59,382 nt of DNA from Bacillota bacterium (GTDB lineage: Bacteria; Bacillota; Clostridia; Peptostreptococcales; Anaerovoracaceae). The stretch lies in the NCBI GenBank assembly GCA_017472365.1, contig JAFUQN010000080.1, positions 1-59,382 on the forward strand, given 5' to 3'. Positions 15,141 to 23,803 of this stretch are shown piece after piece (position 1 is the first letter of the stretch; each line of letters begins with the position of its first letter). The translations under genes were made by a program, and so were the position numbers. The notes below the pieces were generated by a model. It had not been told where the DNA came from and ran no database searches. It saw only the letters and a program-made list of their open reading frames with translations.

Positions 15141-16565
15141 TTACAGATTGTAGTACTTGTCGAATTCTGCGGGATGAGGAATCTTGGACAGTTCCAGACA
15201 TTCCTTTCTCTTCAGAGCGATGAAGTTCTTGATCAGGTGTTCCGGGAATACGCCGCCAGCGGTCAGGTAGTCGTGGTCAGCTTCCAGGCAATCCAGAGCG
15301 TCTTCTAAACGAGTCGGCAGACCCTGTAACTTAGCCTTTTCTTCTTCCGGCAGGTTGTACAGGTTTACGTCGAAGGGACCCCAGCCGTTTGCGGAAGGAT
15401 CGATCTTGTTCTTTACGCCGTCCAGACCAGCCATCAGGATAGCAGCATAGCACAGGTACGGGTTACAGGTAGCGTCCGGGTTACGGATTTCGAAACGACG
15501 CAGGTTCGGAGTCTTGGCATAAGCCGGGATTCTGATAACTGCGGAACGGTTGGAAGTTGCATAACCAACGGTTACGGGAGCTTCGAAACCGGGAACCAGT
15601 CTCTTGAAGGAGTTGGTGGACGGGTTGGTGATTGCACACAGAGAACCGATGTGCTTTAACAGACCGCCGATGAACCAGTGAGCAGTTTCGCTCAGGTGGG
15701 AATAACCATTGTCATCGGAGAATACAGGTTCGCCGTCCTTCATCAGGATCATGTGAACGTGCATACCGCTTCCTGCTTCACCGAATACCGGCTTCGGCAT
15801 CAGGGTTGCAGACAGACCATACTTCAGAGCGGTGTTTCTGATGATGTACTTGATCATCATGGTAGCATCAGCCATCTTGGACATCTGGCCCAGCATCGGT
15901 TCGATTTCGAACTGACCGGAAGCAGATACTTCGGGGTGATGATACTTGATGGGAATACCGGCCTTTTCCATTTCCAGAACCATTTCGGAACGGCATTCAT
16001 AAGTCTTATCGAAAGGCTTTGCGATATGATAGTTCTTCTGGAAGGGAACGATTACACCCTTACCTTCCTTATCAGCGTTCCAGTGAGCCTGAGAGCAGTC
16101 TACGGACATGGAAACATTCTTGGATTCTACCTTCCAGCGAACGTCGTCGACCAGATAGAATTCGAATTCCGGCAGGATCAGCATTTCGTCAGCGATACCG
16201 GAGTCCTTCATGTACTGTTCAGCAGCCAGAACGATGTTTCTGGGATACTGGTCCAGAGGACGGTTGTCCGGATAGTCGATGATCATTGCGTTACCGGTAA
16301 CAGACAGAGTCTTGATTTCGCAGAAGGGATCGATCTGAGCGGTTTCCAGGTCGGGAATGAAGACCATGTCGCTCTTTTCAACAACAGCGTAGCCGTAGTT
16401 GGAAGCGTCAAAACCGATACCGTCTACCAGGGTATCTTCGTTAAACTGGGAAGCGGGGATGGTAACGTGACGATACTGACCGTTGATATCAACGATCTTA
16501 AAGTCAACCATCTTAATGTCTTCTTCCTTGATCAGGTTCATGATGTCCTGTGCAGTTTTTGCCAT
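15141..16565 (-). CDS. glnA: Glutamine synthetase type I (beta-like)
   Basis: Makes glutamine from glutamate, ammonia and ATP; a cytoplasmic dodecamer. The 474-residue length is nearer GSI-beta (about 470) than the GSI-alpha form common in Bacillota (about 444). Family motifs include PEFEFYL, the SASGQFEIEP metal ligands, GSGMHVHMIL, NSFKRLVPGFEAPV and the nucleotide-site NRSAVIRIP. A Tyr at 403 sits in NLYNLP, matching the adenylylation-loop motif NLYDLP of GSI-beta. Whether it is adenylylated here is unknown. The start follows GGAGG by about ten bases. It has its own strong promoter and terminator, so it is a single-gene unit unless read-through reaches the SARP gene. Confidence 0.96.
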   Translation of the reverse strand: MAKTAQDIMNLIKEEDIKMVDFKIVDINGQYRHVTIPASQFNEDTLVDGIGFDASNYGYAVVEKSDMVFIPDLETAQIDPFCEIKTLSVTGNAMIIDYPDNRPLDQYPRNIVLAAEQYMKDSGIADEMLILPEFEFYLVDDVRWKVESKNVSMSVDCSQAHWNADKEGKGVIVPFQKNYHIAKPFDKTYECRSEMVLEMEKAGIPIKYHHPEVSASGQFEIEPMLGQMSKMADATMMIKYIIRNTALKYGLSATLMPKPVFGEAGSGMHVHMILMKDGEPVFSDDNGYSHLSETAHWFIGGLLKHIGSLCAITNPSTNSFKRLVPGFEAPVTVGYATSNRSAVIRIPAYAKTPNLRRFEIRNPDATCNPYLCYAAILMAGLDGVKNKIDPSANGWGPFDVNLYNLPEEEKAKLQGLPTRLEDALDCLEADHDYLTAGGVFPEHLIKNFIALKRKECLELSKIPHPAEFDKYYNL

Positions 16566-16620
16566 TATTGGTTACCTCCAAGTATATATTGATTTTCAAA
16601 AAAATATTTACAATATATCT

Positions 16621-16649
16621 ATAATAAAGTAGATTGGATAAAAATGCAA
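16621..16649 (-). promoter_or_regulatory. Promoter of glnA
   Basis: Minus-strand TTGCAT (16644-16649), a 17-base spacer and TATTAT (16621-16626). The distance to the glnA start is about 55 bases. Confidence 0.82.
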
Positions 16650-16734
16650 GATTTTAGGATTCAGTTTTCTCTCTTTTTTAGCAATTTCAAGGGTTTTCAC
16701 TGATTTTTTGCTCGTCAATACGGGGCCTTTGTGA

Positions 16735-16781
16735 TATAATGTTCGTATTCCGCGCAAATCGGAGGTTTGCATCGATTTGCG
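16735..16781 (+). promoter_or_regulatory. -10 box and inverted repeat before the NSS transporter
   Basis: TATAAT at 16735-16740 has no convincing -35 at 17 bases. Directly downstream lies an inverted repeat, CGCAAATCG (16753-16761) and CGATTTGCG (16773-16781), with an 11-base centre. It sits at the expected transcription start and first leader bases, so it could be an operator or a leader hairpin. Confidence 0.55.
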
Positions 16782-16808
16782 GAAAAATATCAGTTATTGG
16801 AGTTTGTT

Positions 16809-18137
16809 ATGAATACTAGTAAAAGAGATTTTTTTAATACGAGATGGGGGTTCATCCTGTCTTGTATCGGTTCCGCTGTAGGTATGGGCAACATCTGGAT
16901 GTTCCCCACCCGCGTATCTCTGTACGGCGGCGGATCGTTCATCATTCCGTATTTTATTTTCGTTGTCCTGATCGGTGCCACCGGTGTTATCGGTGAAATG
17001 ACCTTCGGACGTGCAATGAAGGCTGGCCCGGTTGGCGCGTTCGGCAGTGCATGTGACCGCATCGGAAAGCGTTCTCTCGGTGAAACCATCGGTATGATTC
17101 CTGTGCTGGGTTCCTTTGCCATGGCCATCGGTTACAGCGTCGTTCTGGGATGGATCGTAAAATATATGGTAGGTACCTTTACCGGTGCTACTCTGGCGGC
17201 CACCGACATACCCGGTTATGAAGCTGCTTTCGGTGGAATGGCTTCCGCATTTGGAAATAACGTTTGGACCATCATCGCGGTAGCGATTGCCATGCTGATC
17301 CTGGTATTCGGTATCAGCAGCGGGATCGAACGTGCCAACAAGGTGATGATGCCTCTGTTCTTCTTCCTGTTCCTCGGTCTGGGCGTATACATCGCTTTCC
17401 AGCCCGGTGCTGCGGATGGCTACAAGTACATCTTCCGTGTGGATCCCGTGGCTTTGAAAGATTATAAGACCTGGGTCTATGCGCTGGGCCAGGCGTTCTT
17501 CTCCCTGTCTATTGCGGGAAATGGTACGCTGATCTACGGCTCGTACCTGTCGGAAAAGGAAAATATTCCTGCGGCTGCGGCCAGAGTTGCGTTCTTCGAT
17601 ACACTGGCAGCTTGTTTAGCAGCAATGGTCATCATTCCTGCCATGGCAACCGCTGGTTCTCAGCTGAATACCGGCGGCCCCGGACTGATGTTCATCTTCC
17701 TGCCTCATTTGTTTAAGAACATGCCCGGCGGATCCATTTTCGCTGTCATTTTCTTTATTGCGGTATTCTTCGCAGGAATGACCTCTCTGATCAACCTGTA
17801 CGAAACGCCGGTAGCTACGGTTCAGGAAAAGCTGGGATTGTCCAGAAAGATGGCAAGTATCGTAACTTGCGGCATCGGTGCGGCTGCAGCAGTACTGATC
17901 CAGGGCATCGTATCCGGCTGGATGGATATCCTGTCTATCTATATCTGCCCGTTGGGAGCAGGTCTGGCTGCAGTGATGTTCTTCTGGATCTGTGGTAAGG
18001 ATTACGTTCTGAACGAAGTGAACAAGGGACGTGACAGAGCCATCGGAAACTGGTTCTTCCCGCTGTGTAAGTATGTGCTGTGTCCTGTATGCTTCCTGGT
18101 ACTGCTTTTGGGATGGCTTCTGGGCGGTATTGGCTGA
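16809..18137 (+). CDS. Sodium:neurotransmitter symporter family (NSS) transporter
   Basis: A membrane protein of 442 residues with 11-12 hydrophobic segments that probably imports an amino acid or amine with sodium. The first helix carries the NSS signature (SCIGSAVGMGNIWMFPTR), equivalent to GxAVGLGNVWRFP, where substrate and sodium bind the unwound helix. TM6 has the matching unwound region near QAFFSLSIAGNGTLIYGSY. The start at MNTSKRDFF follows TTGGAG; the longer frame to the left has no site. The substrate cannot be told from sequence. It is followed after 13 bases by the MATE exporter, suggesting co-transcription. Confidence 0.92.
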   Translation: MNTSKRDFFNTRWGFILSCIGSAVGMGNIWMFPTRVSLYGGGSFIIPYFIFVVLIGATGVIGEMTFGRAMKAGPVGAFGSACDRIGKRSLGETIGMIPVLGSFAMAIGYSVVLGWIVKYMVGTFTGATLAATDIPGYEAAFGGMASAFGNNVWTIIAVAIAMLILVFGISSGIERANKVMMPLFFFLFLGLGVYIAFQPGAADGYKYIFRVDPVALKDYKTWVYALGQAFFSLSIAGNGTLIYGSYLSEKENIPAAAARVAFFDTLAACLAAMVIIPAMATAGSQLNTGGPGLMFIFLPHLFKNMPGGSIFAVIFFIAVFFAGMTSLINLYETPVATVQEKLGLSRKMASIVTCGIGAAAAVLIQGIVSGWMDILSIYICPLGAGLAAVMFFWICGKDYVLNEVNKGRDRAIGNWFFPLCKYVLCPVCFLVLLLGWLLGGIG

Positions 18138-18150
18138 TTCAGGTGAAACT

Positions 18151-19536
18151 ATGTCAAATCAACAAGTGATCACAAACCCACTGGGCACTGCTCCAGTGGG
18201 TCAATTATTACGGAAATTTGCGGTTCCCAGTATCGTGGCGATGCTGGTGGGAGCGCTCTATAATATCGTGGACCAGTTTTTCATCGGTCAGAGCATCGGG
18301 GAACTGGGAAATGCGGCGACAAATGTTGCCTTCCCGCTGTCCACCAGTTGCACTGCCATCTCTCTGCTTTTGGGGATCGGTGCTGCATCTGCGTTCAACC
18401 TGACCATGGGACGCGGAGACAGGGAAAAAGCGTTATATTACATAGGCAACGCGGCAACGCTGCTGTTTAGCGGCGGTGTGGTTCTCTGCATCATCGCTCA
18501 GCTGTTTTTAGAACCCCTTTTGGTCTTTTTCGGATCGCCCGATAATGTACTGCCGCTGGCAAAAGAATACGTACGGATCACATCCTTCGGGTTTCCGTTC
18601 CTGATTCTGTCCAACGGTGGCGCTCATCTGGTCCGCGCGGACGGAAGCCCGCGTTATTCCATGATCAGTAATCTTACGGGAGCTGTCATCAACTGCGTTT
18701 TGGACCCGCTGTTTATCTTTGGCTTTGACTGGGGGATGACCGGTGCGGCTTTAGCAACAGTGATGGGCCAGATCGTATCCGGATTTATGGTATTCCGCTA
18801 TCTGAGAAACTACAAAGCCGGAACGCTGACCAAAAACCATGTACGGCCGCAGTGGAAATACGCCGGATACGCCATGAGCCTGGGGATTGCCCAGTGCTGC
18901 AGTCAGCTGGCTATGATGACAGTGCAGATCGTCATGAACAATTCCCTGACCTATTACGGTGCGATGTCGCAGTACGGCGAATCCATTCCGTTGGCCTGCG
19001 CCGGGATCATCAGTAAAGTGAGCTTCGTATTCTTCGCATTCTGTATCGGGACGTCTCAGGGAATGCAGCCTATTTCCAGCTTTAACTACGGTGCGAAGCA
19101 GTACGATCGCGTAAAGGAAGTAGCCAAGCTGGCTATGCTCACCGGTACGACCATCTGTATCGTAGCATTTATTGTTTTTCAGACCTTCCCGCGCCAGATC
19201 ATCGGTCTGTTCGGTGATGGATCGGAAATGTATTTTGAGTTCGGTGTCAGATACATGAGAACGTATATGTTCTGCCTGTTCCTCAACAATATTCAGCCCA
19301 TGTCCTCAACGTTCTTTACTTCCATTGGAAAGCCGAAAATGGGGACATTCCTCAGTCTGACCCGTCAGATCATCTTTTTGCTTCCGCTGATCGTGATCTT
19401 CCCGCGCCTGTGGGGAATTGAAGGAATTATGTTTGCGGCTCCCATCGCTGACCTGATGGCGGCAATCGTCGCCGGTACCATGCTGACAAGAGAGCTGCGA
19501 TCCATGGGAAAAGAACCGCAGCCGGTCATTGAATAA
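18151..19536 (+). CDS. MATE family multidrug/sodium exporter
   Basis: A 461-residue, 12-helix membrane protein of the MATE family, exporting small organic molecules in exchange for cations. Typical features are LLRKFAVPSIVAMLVGALYNIVDQFFIGQSIG at the N-terminus (both halves repeat this fold), PLSTSCTAISLLLGIGAASAFN, and the loop between helices 6 and 7. The chosen ATG (MSNQQV) has a weak AGGTG site; the longer frame overlaps the NSS gene and is rejected. It ends before a good terminator. Proximity to the NSS importer may be coincidental; no substrate is indicated. Confidence 0.93.
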   Translation: MSNQQVITNPLGTAPVGQLLRKFAVPSIVAMLVGALYNIVDQFFIGQSIGELGNAATNVAFPLSTSCTAISLLLGIGAASAFNLTMGRGDREKALYYIGNAATLLFSGGVVLCIIAQLFLEPLLVFFGSPDNVLPLAKEYVRITSFGFPFLILSNGGAHLVRADGSPRYSMISNLTGAVINCVLDPLFIFGFDWGMTGAALATVMGQIVSGFMVFRYLRNYKAGTLTKNHVRPQWKYAGYAMSLGIAQCCSQLAMMTVQIVMNNSLTYYGAMSQYGESIPLACAGIISKVSFVFFAFCIGTSQGMQPISSFNYGAKQYDRVKEVAKLAMLTGTTICIVAFIVFQTFPRQIIGLFGDGSEMYFEFGVRYMRTYMFCLFLNNIQPMSSTFFTSIGKPKMGTFLSLTRQIIFLLPLIVIFPRLWGIEGIMFAAPIADLMAAIVAGTMLTRELRSMGKEPQPVIE

Positions 19537-19551
19537 TACGAATAAATATCA

Positions 19552-19587
19552 AACCTGCAGAGGATTGTTCCTCCGCAGGTTTTTTAA
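19552..19587 (+). terminator. Terminator after the MATE gene
   Basis: Stem AACCTGC-A-GAGGA / TCCTC-C-GCAGGTT with a TTGT loop, one mismatch, and a T6 tail. Confidence 0.88.
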
Positions 19588-19673
19588 TTTCAAAAAACAC
19601 TGTATGGAATGAGATGATCGGGAGAGACTAACGACAAAATACATGTTCAGGGAATGTGAGAGGAGAAGACACG

Positions 19674-20459
19674 ATGGTGAGACAGATATGGATAGTGATT
19701 ATTACAATGGTATTGGTGATCAGCGGTCTGACGGCCTGCGGTGGTGAAATTGTAACGGAAACGGATGAGGGGAAATCTGTGAAAACAGGGATTTCTCTGA
19801 CGGCGGATGTAACGGGGAGCAAAGATGCTTCTGAAGAAGAGGCGGGGCTGTCGAAAGCGGAGGTTTTGGCGGTGGCTGTGACGGTGAGTGAGGATGGGAA
19901 AATTGATGATTGTCGGATCGATCAGATCCCGGCGGAGATTTCCTTCGATGACCAGGGCCTCGTTTTGACAGAAATGAATACGGAGTTTCCTACAAAGGAC
20001 CGGATGGGGGAAAGCTACGGAATGAAGCAGGCCAGTGGAATCGGAAAAGAATGGAACGAGCAGGCGGAGGCCTTTGCGGATTATGTGAAGGGCATGACCA
20101 TGGAGCAGGTGGCGGCCATTGCGCTGGATGAATACGGCAGGGCTGTGGATCCGGGTCTGATGTCGTCGGTGACAATTTCTGTATCGGATTTTATGGAGGG
20201 CCTCGATCATGCGGTCAGAAATGCGAAAAGCCTCGGTGCAAAGCAGGGCGATGTGATCACCATGGGAATCAAAGCAACTATGGAGGAGAGCGAGCCTGCG
20301 GAGGGAGATGACCATGGGGAAGCTTCGGTTCATGTGGAAGTGACGGTGGAGACCCACGATGGAACCAGCGTCACTTCGAGAGATACAGAGGACTATACGG
20401 CCGGAGTCAAATTCAATTCCAGGGGAGAAATCACGGAACGTGTTCTCGATGAAGATTAG
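19674..20459 (+). CDS. Lipoprotein of the Rnf locus
   Basis: A secreted lipoprotein of 261 residues. The signal peptide ends in the lipobox LTAC with Cys22 as the lipid-bearing residue. The start at ATG follows GAGGAG; a GTG six codons earlier is less likely because the site lies between. Residues about 110-180 contain YGMKQASGIGKEWNEQAEAF, a helix with GMTMEQVAAIAL and DLMSSVTI-like strands, a pattern I associate with proteins that accompany FMN-binding/Rnf subunits in Clostridia, but no FMN-attachment (S/T)GAT motif is present. Eleven bases separate it from rnfC. It probably sits on the outer face of the membrane beside RnfG. Function unknown. Confidence 0.82.
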   Translation: MVRQIWIVIITMVLVISGLTACGGEIVTETDEGKSVKTGISLTADVTGSKDASEEEAGLSKAEVLAVAVTVSEDGKIDDCRIDQIPAEISFDDQGLVLTEMNTEFPTKDRMGESYGMKQASGIGKEWNEQAEAFADYVKGMTMEQVAAIALDEYGRAVDPGLMSSVTISVSDFMEGLDHAVRNAKSLGAKQGDVITMGIKATMEESEPAEGDDHGEASVHVEVTVETHDGTSVTSRDTEDYTAGVKFNSRGEITERVLDED

Positions 20460-20470
20460 GGGACAGAGTT

Positions 20471-21781
20471 GTGAAGTTAGGAAAGATATTGTTTCACGGT
20501 GGAATTCATCCTGCCGGAAGAAAAGAACTGACCGCATCAGCAGAGCCGGACGGAGTTTTGAAGCCTGGACAGGTGATCATTCCGCTGCGTCAGCACATCG
20601 GGAAGGAATGTGAACCGCTGGTGGCTGAAGGAGATATCGTACGGCTCGGGCAGAAAATCGGGGACGGTGAAGGACTGTGCGTACCTGTCCACGCGTCCGT
20701 ATCCGGACGCGTGATTGCCGTGGAGCCGCGGCCCCATCCCGGTGGAGGAATGGTGAAGGCGGTGGTGATCGAAAACGACGGACTGGATACGCCTGTGGAG
20801 AAGAAACGGAAAATGGAAGGACGGCCGGACAGGGAAGAAGTTCTTCGCAGGATTCGGGAAGCCGGCGTGGTTGGCATGGGCGGTGCAGCGTTTTCCACCG
20901 GTGTTAAAGCGGATGTGGAAGCCGGGCACATCGATACGGTGATCATTAACGGATGTGAATGTGAGCCATACATCACGGCGGACGATGCTCTGCTGACCAT
21001 GTATCCGGAGCAGGTCCTGAAGGGAATCATGATCCTGGCGGATCTTCTGGAACCGCTGTATATCGTCATTGCAGTGGAGGACAATAAGAAAATGGCCATC
21101 CGGACGCTGCAAAAGACGCTGAAGGATTATCCGCAAATCCATCTGCAGATCCTTCCGACCAGATATCCGCAGGGGTCGGAAAAGCATCTGATCTACGCGC
21201 TGACCGAGAAGGAGGTGCCGTCGGGAAAGCTGCCGAAGGATGTTGGCTGCGGGGTGTTCAACGCGGCAACCTGCGCCGCCGTCTATAAGGCTGTGGCAGA
21301 AGAAATACCGCTGGTGCGGCGCATTGTCACGGTCACCGGTGAGGGGATCAACCGTCCCCAGAATATGATTGTTCCCATCGGAACGCCAGTGAGGGAACTG
21401 ATCGAAGCGGCCGGGGGACTGAAGCAGAGCGCACGGCGTGTGATCTGTGGCGGGCCGATGATGGGGAAAGCGCAGGACAATCTGGATGTTCCCGTGGTCA
21501 AAGGAACCAATGCGGTTCTCTGCCTGACGGATGATGTATTGGAACGGAATGAAGGGACAATCTGCATCCACTGCGGACGGTGTGCAGAGGTCTGTCCCAT
21601 GCATCTTCAGCCGCTGTACCTGTATCAGGGAGAAGAAGATGGCCAAGCGGATATGCTGACCCGGTTTTTTGTCATGGACTGCATTGAATGTGGTTGTTGT
21701 TCTTACATTTGTCCGTCGGAAATTCCGTTGGTGAAAAAGATTCGCGATGGAAAGCAGCGCATCAGGGAGGTGAATCAATGA
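20471..21781 (+). CDS. rnfC: RnfC, ferredoxin:NAD oxidoreductase subunit C
   Basis: The peripheral subunit of the Rnf complex that binds NADH/FMN and passes electrons through two [4Fe-4S] clusters. The 436-residue protein shows GMGGAAFSTGVKA (the dinucleotide/FMN loop of the Nqo1-like domain), NGCECEPYITADD, and two Cys clusters: Cys365/368/371/375 and Cys404/407/410/414. The start is a GTG preceded by AGGGGA. It overlaps rnfD by four bases (ATGA), so translation is coupled. It is shorter than proteobacterial RnfC, lacking the long Ala/Lys-rich tail, as is normal in Clostridia. Confidence 0.95.
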   Translation: MKLGKILFHGGIHPAGRKELTASAEPDGVLKPGQVIIPLRQHIGKECEPLVAEGDIVRLGQKIGDGEGLCVPVHASVSGRVIAVEPRPHPGGGMVKAVVIENDGLDTPVEKKRKMEGRPDREEVLRRIREAGVVGMGGAAFSTGVKADVEAGHIDTVIINGCECEPYITADDALLTMYPEQVLKGIMILADLLEPLYIVIAVEDNKKMAIRTLQKTLKDYPQIHLQILPTRYPQGSEKHLIYALTEKEVPSGKLPKDVGCGVFNAATCAAVYKAVAEEIPLVRRIVTVTGEGINRPQNMIVPIGTPVRELIEAAGGLKQSARRVICGGPMMGKAQDNLDVPVVKGTNAVLCLTDDVLERNEGTICIHCGRCAEVCPMHLQPLYLYQGEEDGQADMLTRFFVMDCIECGCCSYICPSEIPLVKKIRDGKQRIREVNQ

Positions 21782-22725
21782 GACAGCTTACGACATCATC
21801 ATCACCCCATATCCGCAGCCGGTGGATCGCATCCACCATCATGAGAGATGTCCTGATATCCCTCATTCCGGTGGTGATCAGCGCCTGCGTGATCCACGGA
21901 ATCCGTGCGATCCTGCTTATTATGGCCGGGATCGTTTCGTGCATCATAACGGAGTCGTTCTGTACGGGGAAAGCGGGGATCAACGGTTCAGAAGTGATCA
22001 CGGGTCTTCTTTTGGCACTGTCGCTTCCAGCTTCGGTACCGTGGTGGATCCCGGTGGCCGGCGGGGTATTTTCCATCCTCGTGGTCAAGCATCTTTGCGG
22101 GGGATTGGGTAAGAATGTGTTCAATCCTGTGTTGGCGGCCAGAGCGTTTTTGTTACTGGTATGGCCCGTTCATCTGACAATATATCCAGCGATGGGAATG
22201 GATGGAATGACGGCAGCGACACCGCTTCATGCCATGCAGATCCCGGCACTTCCTGAATCGTCCCTGACGGACATGTTCCTTGGCACGATCGGAGGATGTA
22301 TCGGTGAAACGTCAGTTCTGGCAATTCTCCTGGGAGCGGCATATCTTCTGAAACGCCGGGTGATCCGGCTTCACATTCCGCTGGCATATTTAGGGACAGT
22401 GGCAGTTCTGACGCTGACGTTTTCCGGAGAAGAACCGCCGGTACAGTGGATGATGTATCATCTTTTGAGTGGAAGTCTCCTGCTGGGAGCGGTATATATG
22501 GCCACGGATTATGTGACTTCACCGGTGACACCGAAGGGAAGAATCGCGTTTGGAATAGGATGCGGTGTTTTGACGGTGATTCTGCGGTCGTACGGTCTCT
22601 ATCCGGAGGGGGTGACATATGCGATTTTGTGTATGAATCCCTTTGCCTGGGCGCTGGACCGGGTGTTTGCACCGCGGGTCTTTGGTCATGAGAAAGGAGG
22701 AAGGTCCCGTGAAAAACGTGGATGA
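21778..22725 (+). CDS. rnfD: RnfD, ferredoxin:NAD oxidoreductase subunit D
   Basis: A 315-residue integral membrane subunit with about nine to ten helices. It carries the expected covalent-FMN segment MTAATPL, with Thr148 as the likely attachment residue, after GGLGKNVFNPVLAARAF. The start ATG overlaps the rnfC stop and follows AGGGAGG. In working Rnf complexes this subunit takes part in sodium or proton transport with electron flow from reduced ferredoxin to NAD. Its end overlaps the rnfG start by 17 bases. Confidence 0.94.
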   Translation: MRQLTTSSSPHIRSRWIASTIMRDVLISLIPVVISACVIHGIRAILLIMAGIVSCIITESFCTGKAGINGSEVITGLLLALSLPASVPWWIPVAGGVFSILVVKHLCGGLGKNVFNPVLAARAFLLLVWPVHLTIYPAMGMDGMTAATPLHAMQIPALPESSLTDMFLGTIGGCIGETSVLAILLGAAYLLKRRVIRLHIPLAYLGTVAVLTLTFSGEEPPVQWMMYHLLSGSLLLGAVYMATDYVTSPVTPKGRIAFGIGCGVLTVILRSYGLYPEGVTYAILCMNPFAWALDRVFAPRVFGHEKGGRSREKRG

Positions 22726-23260
22726 ACGATGGAAATGTGCGTTTGCGCTTCTGTCAGCAGCGGTGATTCTGTGCGTCGGATCGCAGATATTGGAAAACGC
22801 AGGGGGACAGAGAAGAGAAGAAGAACGTATCGCTGTATTTCAAAAGCTTCTTTCCGGAAAAGGGGAGATCCATACGGAACAGATCCACGGGGAGGAAAAT
22901 GTGAAGGCGGCCTGGAGCCATCCGGAAGGATATGTGGTGGAAACCGGTGTTCCGGGATATGTGGATGAGATCGTCCTTTGGACGGCGGTGGATCCGGATG
23001 GTCATGTGACGGGGTTGACGGTTCGCCGGATGAACGAAACGTACGGGTTGGGAGGCCGGGCGCTCCGGGACCGGATGTTTCTCCGACAGTTTTTAGGGAC
23101 GCAGGGCTTTGCTGAAGTGGGGACGAATGTCGATGCACTGACGGGAGCAACGGTCACATCGAAGGCCATCGCCAAAGCAGTCAATGCAGCTTCCGTTTAT
23201 GTGACCGGTGCAGACGGTTTGACAGAACCGACGGAATGGGGGAATGAGGATGAATCATAA
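22709..23260 (+). CDS. rnfG: RnfG, ferredoxin:NAD oxidoreductase subunit G
   Basis: A 183-residue subunit with one N-terminal membrane helix and an outward FMN-binding domain. The covalent flavin motif is TGATVTS, with Thr148 the probable attachment site. The GTG start (VKNVDERWK) follows AAAGGAGG by eight bases; the ATG seven codons earlier lies on that site and is rejected. It overlaps rnfD and overlaps the next small gene by about 17 bases, so the cluster is tightly coupled. Confidence 0.94.
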   Translation: MKNVDERWKCAFALLSAAVILCVGSQILENAGGQRREEERIAVFQKLLSGKGEIHTEQIHGEENVKAAWSHPEGYVVETGVPGYVDEIVLWTAVDPDGHVTGLTVRRMNETYGLGGRALRDRMFLRQFLGTQGFAEVGTNVDALTGATVTSKAIAKAVNAASVYVTGADGLTEPTEWGNEDES

Positions 23261-23672
23261 AGCTTCGTACCGTCTGATTGTACTTGTAACGGGACTGTGT
23301 TTTACAGGCCTGATCCTGAGGACACTGTTTCCGGCCGTGAACCTGCCGAGAATCGATGTTCCGCTGTATGTGCTGGTTATGGTCATATCGCAAATGGGAG
23401 AAGAAGGACCGTCTTCCATGGAAACAATGTTATTTCGCTGGGGAATCGGAGCTGCAGCGATGACGTTGTTTCCGGCGGTCACCGGACTGAGTACGGTACC
23501 GCTGTGGCAATCCGCGCTGACCGCGGCGGGATCTGCGGCCTTTGTCATACTGGCCATGGAGGCGATGGAACAGAGGTCGTATGTGAGAAAAGCAGGAACG
23601 TCGGGCCGGCTGGTCAACGGAGCCTTGTTGTTTTTAGCCGTTCAGGGTTTCCAAGCTGTGTTTATTTCGTAA
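23244..23672 (+). CDS. Small membrane protein in the position of rnfE
   Basis: A 142-residue protein with about four hydrophobic segments (LIVLVTGLCFTGLILRTLF, VPLYVLVMVISQM, WGIGAAAMTLFPAVTGL, NGALLFLAVQGFQAVF). It starts inside the 3' end of rnfG; an ATG two codons later is also possible. It holds the place where rnfE normally follows rnfG, but its length (RnfE is about 200 residues with six helices) and sequence do not fit RnfE or RnfA. I do not recognise it. The overlap with rnfG and the terminator directly after it show that it belongs to the Rnf transcript. Confidence 0.75.
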   Translation: MRMNHKASYRLIVLVTGLCFTGLILRTLFPAVNLPRIDVPLYVLVMVISQMGEEGPSSMETMLFRWGIGAAAMTLFPAVTGLSTVPLWQSALTAAGSAAFVILAMEAMEQRSYVRKAGTSGRLVNGALLFLAVQGFQAVFIS

Positions 23673-23715
23673 GAAAACCTTCAAGTATAAGAAAACTTGA
23701 GGGTTTTCATTTACA
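23673..23715 (+). terminator. Terminator of the Rnf operon
   Basis: A 14-base-pair stem (GAAAACCTTCAAGT / ACTTGAGGGTTTTC, one G-U pair) with an eight-base loop and a T-rich tail. Confidence 0.85.
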
Positions 23716-23723
23716 ACTTTTAT

Positions 23724-23752
23724 TTTACAGTGAGGGGAGGGAACGGTATAAT
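23724..23752 (+). promoter_or_regulatory. Promoter of the flavodoxin-ferredoxin gene
   Basis: TTTACA (23724-23729), a 17-base spacer and TATAAT (23747-23752), followed by the gene start about 50 bases downstream. Confidence 0.85.
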
Positions 23753-23803
23753 AATTTTGTATGGTATGTGAAAGACGCAGATTCGGCTGCGGGGAGCTTA
23801 ACT

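Noticed and set aside
20537..21778. A 413-codon minus-strand frame opposite rnfC
   Set aside because: rnfC carries both Fe-S clusters on the plus strand; the opposite frame is compositional.
23244..23672. Annotation of the small membrane protein as RnfE or RnfA
   Set aside because: It is in the right place but too short (142 against about 200 residues), with about four rather than six helices, and lacks the conserved sequence of those subunits.
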